Source: Helichrysum umbraculigerum
Lineage: Eukaryota > Streptophyta > Magnoliopsida > Asterales > Asteraceae
Direction of reading: 5' to 3'
DNA: 64,000 nucleotides
NCBI GenBank assembly: GCA_949592205.1
Contig: CATIUR010000006.1
Coordinates: forward strand, 7,511,001-7,575,000
In this document: positions 1-10,400 of the stretch, in pieces
Position numbering within the stretch: the first letter of the stretch is position 1
How the letters are laid out: each line of letters opens with the position of its first letter
Made by a program: the position numbers and the translations under genes
The notes under the pieces: model-generated
The model's database searches: none
Seen by the model: the letters and a program-made list of their open reading frames with translations, nothing else
What the model was told of the DNA's origin: nothing

Positions 1-655
1 ACCCTAAGGGATCCTAACTTGAATAAATAAAAGTAATAAAACAAATAAGATAAATAAGAAATTACTAACCTTTGAGAAAATAATTTCTCACGCGTAGACA
101 AACTAGCAGAACCTTCTTGCTTTGGAGGCGAGTGCCCAAACAGAACACCTCTAATGCTTCACACCCATGAACCAAGAGAAATTCCCAAGTCTCCTATGGT
201 CACGACACTTAGTCGTAAAACTCTTTCAAGGAGCAGGAGTAAGAAAGAGAGAAAGAGAATTGAAAACTATTCAATTCAAAAGGTACACCTAGAAAGCTAA
301 GGGTAGGCCCCTATTTATAGGGGAGGAGGAGGCCCAGGGTTTCATCCCCTGGCCGCTGTGGGACAAGCTGTTTTCGTCCTTCAACCGCCGGCTAAAGCTT
401 TCAGCCAGCGGCTAAACTTGATTCTTACCCAGACTAAAACACGTTCCACCGCCTTACCCAGTTTTGACTTCAGCCGCCGGCTAAACCTTCCAGCCGGCGA
501 TTAAATGCACTTTCCAGAATGTTCTATTAATTAATCCAATAATTAATTATTTCTTGTTTATTTCTCTTACTGTTCATTGAGGGCGACCCAAAAAGGACTC
601 TACTTTTAATGATAGTTTTACCAATTTAGTTATGACCTTGGACACTATTCCAATA
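1..655 (-). repeat. Copia-1 3' LTR (truncated by window start)
   Basis: Matches 16759-17414 with scattered substitutions. About 81 bp of the LTR lie left of the window. It ends CCAATA at 655, where the other LTR has CCAACA. On the minus strand a TATA box (CTATAAATAG) is at 311-320. Just upstream of it, at about 380-505, is a cluster of GCCGGCGGCTAAA-type motifs, including an AGCCGCC GCC-box core at 472-478. Confidence 0.9.
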
Positions 656-668
656 GTCTCCCACTTGG
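656..668 (-). other. Copia-1 polypurine tract
   Basis: Minus-strand CCAAGTGGGAGAC lies directly against the 3' LTR. This is the usual place for the purine-rich primer of second-strand synthesis. Confidence 0.7.
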
Positions 669-1521
669 ATAAGTCATCAACTACTATTGGTCTAAGCCTA
701 TTCCATTAACTAAGCAGAGATTGCCATCCAACGCAACTGCCGAACTCTGATTCTTATCTTAGAGTTAGCCCTTTAGATAAGTGATCAACTATTCCTTTGT
801 TCTACTGATATCGTATGAATCGAGACATAGATTTTAATCAATCTCAAGATTCATAATTAGTTTTCTGATTTCTGATTACATTGACTTTATGAGACTATTA
901 AACCATCAACTTAGTCTCGGCCAGGCCTAGCACTTTAGAGTCAATCTTTAATCAACAGAGGGCCCAAGATATCGCTTTTCCCTTTTGGCAAAAAGGAACA
1001 AATAAATTTCGACTACATAGCACTAGTCAACTCATCATGTCATACCTAGCATACCCTTTATAACTGGCAGTTACACACAACGTTTGAATTGACTAAAGTA
1101 TAACATACTTGAAAAACTAGAAACTCAATGTATCTCCATTTTAAGAATAGAAGATATTACCATCTTAAAATCACTCGTGATTTAATCCATGAAGTGATCT
1201 CTTTAAGTACGGGTCTCTCCTATACTTAAATCTCCATTAAGTACCCATGAGTGTTGCAGCAATCTCCATGCCATGTCTAATCTCCATAGACAATCTACTA
1301 ACACTCCATGACAGTCTTGATTCACCACTTACTTCCAGGAGTGTGAACGACTGAGGAGGTTTGAATAAAAACTGTTTTACTTAGGAAGTGGTGTCTAAAC
1401 ATGCAAAACTGAAACACAATGACAAACAATAGTAAATGGCAGAACTCCTTCCAATAAATAAATCTCCAAGTCTATATCAATTTCCATCATTGTTTACAAT
1501 GTTTCAAAATCAAACTAACAA
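669..1521 (-). other. Copia-1 3' untranslated region
   Basis: AT-rich sequence between the RNase H stop and the polypurine tract. I see no coding potential and no other recognisable element here. Confidence 0.6.
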
Positions 1522-2175
1522 CTAAAACTTTACATTATCTCTTAATCCTATGCTCCTAGCATGCTCTTCATGTTTGGACTTTCCAAGTGGCTTTGTGAAC
1601 GGATCAGCCGGATTGTCCTCTGATCTTATGCTCTTCACAATCACGTGTCCTTCTTCTACTTTTCTTCGAACAAAATGGTATTTTCTTTCAATGTGCTTTG
1701 ACTTCCCGTGATCCTTGGGTTCTCTACTCAAGGCGACCGCACTTTCGTTATCACATAATATTTCAATGGGGTCTTGAACCGTTGGAACAACTCCAAGATC
1801 TCCAATGAAATTCTTAATCCACATAGCTTCCTTTGAAGCCTCGCAAGCCGCTATGTACTCAGACTCGCACGTTGAGTCTGCCACCGTATCTTGCTTGGAA
1901 ATCTTCCATGTCACCGCTCCCCCATTCAGTAAGAATACCCAACCAGACTGTGAACGGCTATCATCTCTATCTGTTTGGAAACTTGCATCACTATAACCCG
2001 TTACTCTGAGTTCTTCTTCTCCACCATAAACCAAGAACCTGTCCTTAGTATTTCTCAAATACTTAAGAATATTCTTTATAGCTATCCAATGACCTTCACC
2101 AGGATTCTGCTGATGTCGACTCACTAAGCTCAAAGCAAATGAGACATCAGGCCTCGTACACGTCATGGCATACAT
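1522..2175 (-). pseudogene. Copia-1 RNase H domain
   Basis: A 217-residue open segment on the minus strand, the C-terminal end of the Copia polyprotein. It degrades the RNA strand during reverse transcription. Visible Copia RNase H landmarks are TRPDVSFAL near the start, the catalytic-type acidic motifs GYSDASFQ, CESEYIAA and LCDNESAVAL, and KSKHIERKYHFVR toward the end. It shares a frame with the reverse transcriptase piece upstream, but a degraded linker (2176-2316) with a further stop near 2211 separates them, so this is a piece of a broken gene. The final residues before the stop look natural for the polyprotein end. Confidence 0.88.
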
Positions 2176-2316
2176 GATCGATTCTATAGCCGAAGCATAT
2201 GGGACTCAACTCATTCGATCCGATTCTTCCTTAGATTTCAGACAAAGATCCTTACTGATCTTAATGCCATGATGTAAGGGTAGATACCCTTTCTTAGAGT
2301 TCTCCATTTTGAATCT

Positions 2317-3339
2317 TTACAAAATTTTATCTAAGTATGTGTCCTGGCTAAGTCCTATGAGACGTCTCGACCTATCTCTATAAATCTTTATACCAAGAAT
2401 ATATGCTGCATCTCCCAACTCTTTCATAGCGAAACATTTTCCCAACCAGTCCTTTACACCTTGTAAAGTTGGGATATCGTTTCCTATGAGTAGTATATCA
2501 TCCACATACAATACCAGGAAGACCACAACAATCCCACTGAACTTGACATATATACAGGACTCATCTTCGCTTCTAGAAAATCCAAACTCTGTGACTTTCT
2601 CATGGAAGCAGAGATTCCAGCTACGAGAGGCTTGTTTAAGTCCATAAATAGCCTTTTGAAGCTTACACACTCTATTAGGATACTTTGCATCTTCAAAACC
2701 CTCCGGTTGTGCCATAAACACATCCTCTGTCAGTTTCCCATTAAGGAAAGCGGTTTTGACATCCATCTGTCAAATTTCATAATCATGAAACACAGCTATG
2801 GCTAGCATAATCCTAATTGATTTTATCTTAGCTACTGGTGAGAAGGTTTCCTCATAATCAATCCCGTGGGTTTGAGTATAGCCCTTCGCTACCAACCTAG
2901 CTTTATAAGTGTGTACTTTCCCATCCATGTCGGTCTTTTTCTTGAAGATCCACTTACAGCCCACCGTCTTAAGACCCGGTGCAGCGTCAACCAAATTCCA
3001 AACTTGGTTGTCATACATAGACTGAATTTCGTTTTTCATAGCTTCCTTCCACTTAGCAGCCTCAGGGCCTGCCATCGCTTCCTTGTAGTTAGCAGGTTCA
3101 TCTAAGTCATTTAGTATACCATCACTAATTTTATCCTCTTCTTCTATATGGAAACTATAATAGAACTCAGGAGGCTTGCTAACTCTACTAGATCTGCGAA
3201 CGGGTAAGGATATGTCTTCCGGTTCAATAGGTGTTTCCACCTCTTGTTGAACGTCAGTGTTTACTGTAGGTTCTTTATCGGCCGACTCTTGAATTTCTTC
3301 AAGATCTATCTTACTCCCACATTCTTCTTTAGATATCAT
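2317..3339 (-). pseudogene. Copia-1 reverse transcriptase domain
   Basis: Two open pieces in one frame (3339-2770 and 2766-2317) split by a single TGA at 2767-2769. The first carries KWIFKKKTDMDG and ARLVAKGYTQ, hallmarks of the Copia reverse transcriptase N-terminal half. The second carries MDVKTAFLNG with the first catalytic Asp, FMAQPEGF, YGLKQASR and the active site YVDDILLIGND. So the catalytic motifs survive although the frame is interrupted by nonsense changes. The upstream part (3339-3100) is the acidic integrase-to-RT linker with the RRSSRVSKPPE motif. It cannot give a full product as it stands. Confidence 0.9.
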
Positions 3340-4348
3340 TTATCTCTCAAGGAACACTCCTCTTCGAGCTACATAGACCACATTATCCGCGGGTCTGTAG
3401 AAAAGATATCCAAATGACTCTTGTGGATAACCGACGAAAAGACACTTTTCAGATCTGGAGTCTAGTTTGTCCTGAGTTTCTCATCTAACGAAAACTTCAC
3501 AACCCCAGATTTTGATGTGACCAAGAGAATGACGTCTTCCCTTCCACATCTCATAAGGTGTCTTTGAAACCTTCTTGGTGGGTAAAAGATTTAAGATTTG
3601 AGCGGCTGTTTCTAATGCATAACCCCAAAAACTTATCGGAAGTGTAGCCCGACTCATCATAGACCGAACCATGTCCAACAAGGTTCTATTTCTCCTGTCA
3701 GCAACACCATTAAGCTGTGGCATTCTAGGAGGAGTCAACTGTGAAACTATTCCACAATCTTTAAGATGATCGAGAAACTCAATACTAAGGTATTCTCCTC
3801 CCCTATCGGATCAGAGTACCTTTATCTTTCTGCCCAGTTGATTCTCTACTTTGCTCTTGTATCTTTTGAATACCTCAAAAGTATCTGACTTATTCTTAAT
3901 CAGATAGACATGTCCAAATCTACTGTAATCATCAGTAAATGTTACATAGTATCGATTTCCATCTTTTGTGGTACATCGAAATGGTCCACAAACATCTGTG
4001 TGTACCAAGTCCAATAGTCCTTCACCTCTTTCACACGACCCGGTGAATGGTGATTTAGTCATCTTGCCCAATAAGCAAGATTCGTATACATCATCCGATT
4101 TGAGGTCGAATGATTCCAACACTCCATCCTTTTGGAGTTGGCCGATGCGTTTCTTGTTTACGTGCCCAAGACGATAATGCCACAATTTGGATTTATCAAG
4201 CTCATTAGACGAATCAACATTTAAAATCAAATTGCTAACACATTCAACATTTTCATATATGCCATTGTAAGGAGAAGCTTTAAAAATAAAACAACCATTT
4301 AAATAAACCAAAATCTCACCATTCTCATTGTCAAATGAAAACCGATAA
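3340..4348 (-). pseudogene. Copia-1 pre-integrase and integrase domain
   Basis: Minus-strand pieces at 4348-3811 and 3738-3481 and a short C-terminal part to 3340, all in one frame. Visible are the zinc-binding-type WHYRLGHVN, SCLLGKMTKSPF, the first catalytic Asp in HTDVCGPF, and FTDDYSR. A TGA at 3811-3813 falls just before the second catalytic Asp region. NGVADRRNR has Asp where the family usually has the catalytic Glu. The first Cys of the second zinc pair appears as Tyr (DVYESC). Further stops are at 3481-3483 and near 3343. The upstream end is cut by Tekay-1, and the same frame resumes at 14537 on the other side. Confidence 0.88.
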
Positions 4349-5243
4349 TGTGACAACCGTCAATTTAGGACTAGAATTTAGTGCCTAAACAAGTATTAAT
4401 ACATGTAATTAGTTCTGTGTTAGGCTAATTAATGTATCAATTATTATATATATTGTTGAATATATATCTACACAATGATGCGGTTTGTTTAAATCGTACG
4501 AGTTTCAAATCGAATGAACTTCGATACATTAAATACGGACGTTGGTGAACAATTTATTTAAGTAATACAAGGATGATTAATAACGTTATCGTATTTAAAA
4601 ATATTATGTCAATAATATTTCGTATCCAGATTTTATCAAACAATTAATATTAACGCGAATCAGAATGTAACTTCGCAAACGAAACGAGACAATCCACCTT
4701 TTCTAATGTAATTATTAAATAGTTAGTAAAATACTTCAACAAAAATACTGAATAATTATTCGTATTTTAAAACGTATATTAAAACCGTAAAATAAATATT
4801 TAACGTTTGAACGACGGAGAAAACGAACACCGCACGGAGCGGGAAAAGCGGGGCGAAAATGGGAATTAACCTCCCATCCCCACCATCTTTTCTTTCATTT
4901 CCCATTTCCTTTCTCTCTCTCCTCTCTTATTTTCTCTCTATCACCACCATCTCCATAATCCATAAAAATCACAAAATAAATACGCTAAACGACTTCAAAT
5001 CATCATACTCGTTTGTAATAAAACGTTCACCACTTCGCGATCTACAATCCTATCTTTCCGGAATTTCATTTCGGCGATTTGTAAGTTTCCGACACAACTC
5101 CGAAAACTCTCGTTTTTAAGTTTTATAACTTGCTAGTTGTTTGTATAACCTTGTAATGTCCTAAAATGGGTTGGGTAAAAATATTATGTCGATCGATGGC
5201 CGGAAAATGCATTTTTGAGGTTGAAACTCCGATCAGACTCCGT

Positions 5244-5507
5244 ACGTCGCATTTGGCCTGGAGCAAATGCGACGCAGCGACTTACGTCGCACTATAACCC
5301 CAACGTCGCATATAGCGACGCAGCCTATTACGTCGCATTGAATTGCGACGTCGCACTTAGCGACGCAGACCCTTACGTCGCAGAAATCAACTACGTCGCC
5401 TATAGCGACGTCACGTACAACGTCGCATTAAATTGTGAAAGTCGCACATAGCGACGCCATGCCCAACGTTGCAGTCCGGATCTGCGACGTCGCACCCAAC
5501 ATCGCAC
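5244..5507. repeat. Hairpin array of GCGACG/CGTCGC motifs in Tekay-1 5' LTR
   Basis: About twenty copies of GTCGCA or GCGACG in alternating orientation within some 260 bp, separated by 5-15 bp. Neighbours pair as stems, for example CGTCGCATTTG with CAAATGCGACG, and GCGACG with CGTCGC around a 10-base loop. The identical array recurs in the 3' LTR. Confidence 0.85.
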
Positions 5508-5637
5508 AAACCAGAACCTCAAAAACACAGATTTTTACTAAGTGTCGAGGCTCGAAATTTTATCACTTGATTTCACCCAAATTCAAGTCCGGATGCGTTT
5601 TTCCTTAAAACAATATAGTAGAAATAAAAATTTTCCA

Positions 5638-5750
5638 AGCTGACCTGGCAGCTCGACCCCAGCCAAGGGCTCTGCCCCTTGGACCCCGCCAGGGGCTGCC
5701 GCCCCTTGGACCCCGCTAACCAGGGGCGCTGCCCCCGGACCCCCGTACTT
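5638..5750. repeat. GC-rich folded block in Tekay-1 5' LTR
   Basis: A compact GC-rich island in an AT-rich LTR, built of repeated AGGGGCNNTGCCCC-type inverted repeats and GGACCCC. Related blocks occur in the other LTRs at 53775-53822 (inverted) and 63641-63727. Confidence 0.8.
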
Positions 5751-6977
5751 AGATTCTGTAAGCACATTTTTACAACAAAAATGTCAAACTTGTACAACTT
5801 CAAAACGCTTACACGATACAACTTTTCAATCATAATGAAAATTTACTTTTCAAGGTTAACACGTCGAGACATAAGGAGAACATTAACATATTTAAATTCA
5901 AACAATCACCAACGGGCCGTATACATTTTCAAAACCTAATTCACAATCAAACAAGTCGTTGTAACTTGTATCAAGTCAATCAAACAAGTCGTAGTAACTT
6001 GTAACTATACAATCAACCAAATCGGGGTAATTTGGACATCAAGTTAAGCAAACAATTTCAATGGTAGTCTTTCGAGATACCGGTACAATTAATAACAATT
6101 CAAGTGTCGTGGACACATTCAGGTTTCAAGACTTTGGACACCAAATTACAGCTAATTACCTCAAGTTTATTAAATTAAACACTTCAAGAATCAGGTGAGT
6201 TTCATAGCCCCATTTTCACTATTTTACAACTAGGGGTGTGATAATACTGCTCTGTTTTGTTTTACATGTAGAACGCAAGTGCCAACTTTCAAATACTACA
6301 TGAGTTTCAAGCTAATCAATTTAAAGTCCTCCATAGCATAGTCTCTAATATTTTAGCTTGAATGTTAGTATATGATATCATATGGGATTGACAATCCTCA
6401 TCCGGGTTAGCACGCACTAACCGGTCAAACGGATGTATTAGCATTTGGGAAGACGAGTGTTGATTAGGCACTCGTAGGAGGCATTTCAAGTTAGGTTTCC
6501 TTAATTGGGCCTGATAAATCAAGTTAAGCTCAGACTATGTGCTCATGGACAGTATAACTTTTATTTTGCTTAATTGCATTTTAAATTCAATATAAATCTT
6601 GCGGTTCTTACAACTATACATTGACATACAAACCTGTGAGCTCACCAGCGTTTTCGCTGACCCATTTTAGTATTTATCACAGGTACCCAGCAGTAGGTTG
6701 GCTGCACAAGCAGGAACTATTAGCTCGAGTCAGCATTCATACAACTAGAGATTGGATTGCATTATTATATTTTGTAAAAGTAATTATGCTATGAAATCTC
6801 TCAATTTCAGAAATCGAGCTAATGTAACAATATTTTGATGTAAACATTTACTTTATCTATACAAGTTTAAAACGACGCATATAGTGGTCGTTCATTATAT
6901 CTTTGTGCTTTGTATATTGATTAGTGACACCCAAATCGAGCTTCCGCAAATCAATCAAATTTGGGGGTGTCACAGAT

Positions 6978-6990
6978 TGGTATCAGAGCC
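6978..6990 (+). other. Tekay-1 primer-binding site (initiator Met tRNA)
   Basis: TGGTATCAGAGCC starts three bases after the 5' LTR. It is complementary to the 3' end of plant initiator-Met tRNA, which primes first-strand synthesis. Confidence 0.93.
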
Positions 6991-7428
6991 TAAGGTTATA
7001 GTGAACTAGGTTGCATTTAGTGGACCTAGACTATGACCGTTAGGTAGTATTCCCTATTAGTTATGACTAGTTCAGGGAATTACATCATACGAATTTAATT
7101 TAACATAGCCTGATCAACTATGTACAATTAGAGAAAGATGATGTGAAATCTGAAAGAGTTATGTTGAACAGGAATGCATTAGTTGACTCTGACCTCGAGA
7201 GAAACGGGACTCAAAACACGTATGTGCTAGACACTCAATAGGTTATTATGTGATATACATATATATATACATAAGTAGACCTCATTACAACTTTAGGCTA
7301 TATTATATTATATGAATATAGGCCTCTTTCTCTCTAACGCTTTGTCTCGAAATGACAAACACACCACTAGTTCATCATACTCGGACTAGTATCTTATTTC
7401 ATTTCCTTGTTTTTTCTTACTCAGCATC
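6991..7428 (+). other. Tekay-1 leader
   Basis: About 440 bp of AT-rich untranslated leader between the primer site and the gag ATG. It includes a short TATATATATA run near 7258-7268. No coding potential seen. Confidence 0.7.
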
Positions 7429-10400
7429 ATGCCTCCTCGTCGTCAAATTACCCTTAGCGAAGCTGAGATCGCGGGAATAATTGCCTGCAGTGTGACCGAA
7501 GCCTTGGCTACCCGAACACCACCCGGTAGCGAGGACACAGCAACCAATACTCCACCACCCAAACCTTGCTCCTATAAGGACTTTCTTAGCTGTAAACCGC
7601 TATACTTCAAGGGCGCGGAAGGTGCCATTGGCTTGATCCGTTGGATTGAGCGTATGGAATCTGTTTTCAGTCTCTGCGACTGTACTGAGAACAACAAAGT
7701 CAAATTCGCTGCTTACACCTTTCAGGAAGGTGCACTCACGTGGTGGAAAACCCACGCAAACTCTGTAGGCCTTGAGGTTGCAAATCGACTTCCTTGGGCC
7801 GAACTGAAAAAGAAACTGACAGAAAAATACTGTCCTGAAGAGGAATTGCACAGGCTGGAAGAAGAATTCTGGCATCTGGAGGTGCAGGGAAATGATGTTG
7901 CTGATTATACCACTAAATTTCAGCAGTTTGCTTTATTATGCCCGAGTTTAGTCGAACCGGAAAGTAAGGGCATTAAGAAATACATTCGTGGACTCCCCGA
8001 GAACATCCAGGGCAACGTCGCCTCATCCAAACCAACTACTACTGAGAGTGCCATTCGATTGGCCCACGAACTCATGGCTCTAGTTGTCAGCCGTGAGACT
8101 TCCAACACCTCATCCTCTAACAACAGCAAACGCAAATCCACTGAACACCACCACAACTCTAACAAGAAAAACAACGCCATCCAAGTCTACAACACCAACT
8201 CTGAATCCAATCGCAGCTACACCGGGGACAGACCTTATTGTCCCAAGTGCAACTACCACCACTTTGGTCAGTGCAACCCCCCTTGCAACAACTGCAGGAG
8301 GTACGGGCATTTGACTAAGGATTGCCGAGCCCCCAAATCCAACAACAACCCTTCTGACAAAAATGCCCGACAACCTAAGTCCTGCTACGAATGTGGAAAC
8401 CCAGGACACTTTAGGGATTCTTGCCCAAAATTGAAGAACAAGGGCAACAACAACAACCACCGTAACAACAACAACACCAAAAGTAGCGCCTTCGTGATCA
8501 ACTCAGGGGACGCCCGTCAGGACCCGAATGTGGTCACGGGTATGTTCCTCCTCAACAATTTAACTGCTTCCATTCTGTTTGATACTGGTGCCGATAGGAG
8601 TTTTATTTCCGATGAATTTTGCCCTCTACTTGATATTACACCTGTTGCTTTAGACGTTAAGTACACCGTAGAGCTAGCAAATGGCAAATTGATAGAAACC
8701 AATAGTGTGATACCTAATTGCACCTTAAATCTAGCCGACGAAACCTTCTCCATAGATCTTATGCCTGTTGAGATAGGAAGTTTCGATGTCATTGTGGGCA
8801 TGGACTGGTTATCCAAACATCGCGCCGAAATCATTTGCCATGACAAAATTGTTCGCATACCTCTCTCCGTCGGTAGAACCTTGGTCATACAGGGGGAGAC
8901 CGGTGGGACGAGGCTTAACCTCATATCTTGTCTAAAAACCCAAAAATTTCTGAGAAAGGGTTATCCAGCAATCCTCGCGCACATCATGGAGAAAAAGTCG
9001 GAGGAGAAGCGACTTGAGGATGTTCCAATTGTTCGAGACTTTCCAGAAGTCTTTCCTGAAGAACTACCTGGGCTACCACCACCAAGACAGGTTGAGTTCT
9101 CAATCGATCTTGTACCAGGTGCTGCGCCTGTGGCTCGAGCACCATACCGTTTAGCTCCATCCGAACTTCAGGAGTTGTCCACCCAATTACAGGAACTCCT
9201 GGAACGAGGGTTTATCAGGCCGAGTTCTTCACCTTGGGGAGCTCCGGTCCTATTTGTTAAGAAGAAAGATGGTTCTTTTCGAATGTGTATCGACTATCGA
9301 GAGTTGAACAAGTTAACTGTCAAGAACCGGTATCCACTCCCTCGAATCGATGACCTGTTCGACCAACTTCAAGGATCGAGTTGTTATTCAAAGATTGATC
9401 TCCGATCCGGTTATCACCAATTGCGTGTTCGCGATGCCGATATTCCAAAAACCGCTTTCAGAACCCGTTACGGGCATTACGAATTCCAAGTGATGCCATT
9501 CGGCCTAACCAATGCACCGGCTGTATTCATGGACCTTATGAATCGGGTGTGTAAACCTTACCTTGATAAGTTTGTCATTGTCTTCATCGATGACATTCTC
9601 ATATATTCACGAAGCAAAGAAGAGCATGCGCAACACCTCAGAACTATCCTTGAACTACTTAAACACGAGGAGCTCTATGCCAAGTTCTCTAAGTGTGAGT
9701 TCTGGATCAAAACCGTTCAATTTCTTGGTCACGTGATTGACAGTCAGGGGATTCATGTCGACCCGTCAAAAATCGAGGCTATCAAAGACTGGCAATCGCC
9801 AACCACTCCGACCGAAGTACGGCAGTTTCTAGGACTGGCCGGATACTATCGACGATTCATTGAAAATTTCTCCAAGATAGCCATACCACTCACGACGCTG
9901 ACCCAGAAAGACAAAAAGTTTGACTGGACTGATAAGCAAGAGTCGGCATTCCAACTCTTAAAACAAAAGCTTTGCAGTGCTCCTATCCTATCATTACCCG
10001 AAGGCACCGATGACTTCGTGGTATACTGCGATGCTTCACATCAAGGTCTCGGTTGTGTGCTCATGCAACGAGACAAAGTCATAGCTTATGCTTCCCGACA
10101 GCTTAAGATTCATGAAAAGATTTACACCACCCACGACCTCGAGCTAGGAGATGTCGTTTTTGCCCTCAAAATCTGGAGACATTACCTTTATGGTACCAGA
10201 TGTACAATCTTTACCGACCATAAAAGCCTTCAACACATATTCGATCAGAAGGATCTCAACATGAGGCAACGTCGATGGGTCGAGTTGCTTACGGATTACG
10301 ACTGCGAACTCAAATATCATCCAGGCAAAGCAAATGTTGTTGCTGATGCTCTCAGTCTGAAAGAGCGAGTGAAACCACTTCGGGTTCGAGCCCTTAGTAT

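Larger units (their letters stand above)
4349..6974 (+). repeat. Tekay-1 5' LTR
   Basis: 2626 bp, equal in length to the 3' LTR. By eye about ten substitutions separate the two, for example near 4537, 4565, 4987, 5510, 5954, 6268, 6355, 6516, 6652 and 6854. A CT-rich block at about 4885-4955 is a plausible transcription-start region. Downstream come a GTCGCA/GCGACG hairpin array (5244-5507), a GC-rich folded block (5638-5750) and a conserved ACCAACGGGCCGTA segment (5906-5934). Confidence 0.97.

Noticed and set aside
1..12. ACCCTAAGGGAT at the window start, telomere-like
   Set aside because: Only one unit; the same sequence occurs at 16759 inside the other Copia-1 LTR.
4859..5119. 86-residue frame present in both Tekay-1 LTRs, with a hydrophobic Ser/Phe-rich N-terminus
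   Set aside because: It arises from the CT-rich start region of the LTR. Identity between copies reflects LTR youth, and no counterpart is seen in the other Tekay LTRs.
6978..6990. TGGTATCAGAGCC words as possible tRNA gene fragments
   Set aside because: Each lies next to an LTR end and lacks the rest of a tRNA cloverleaf; they are primer-binding sites.
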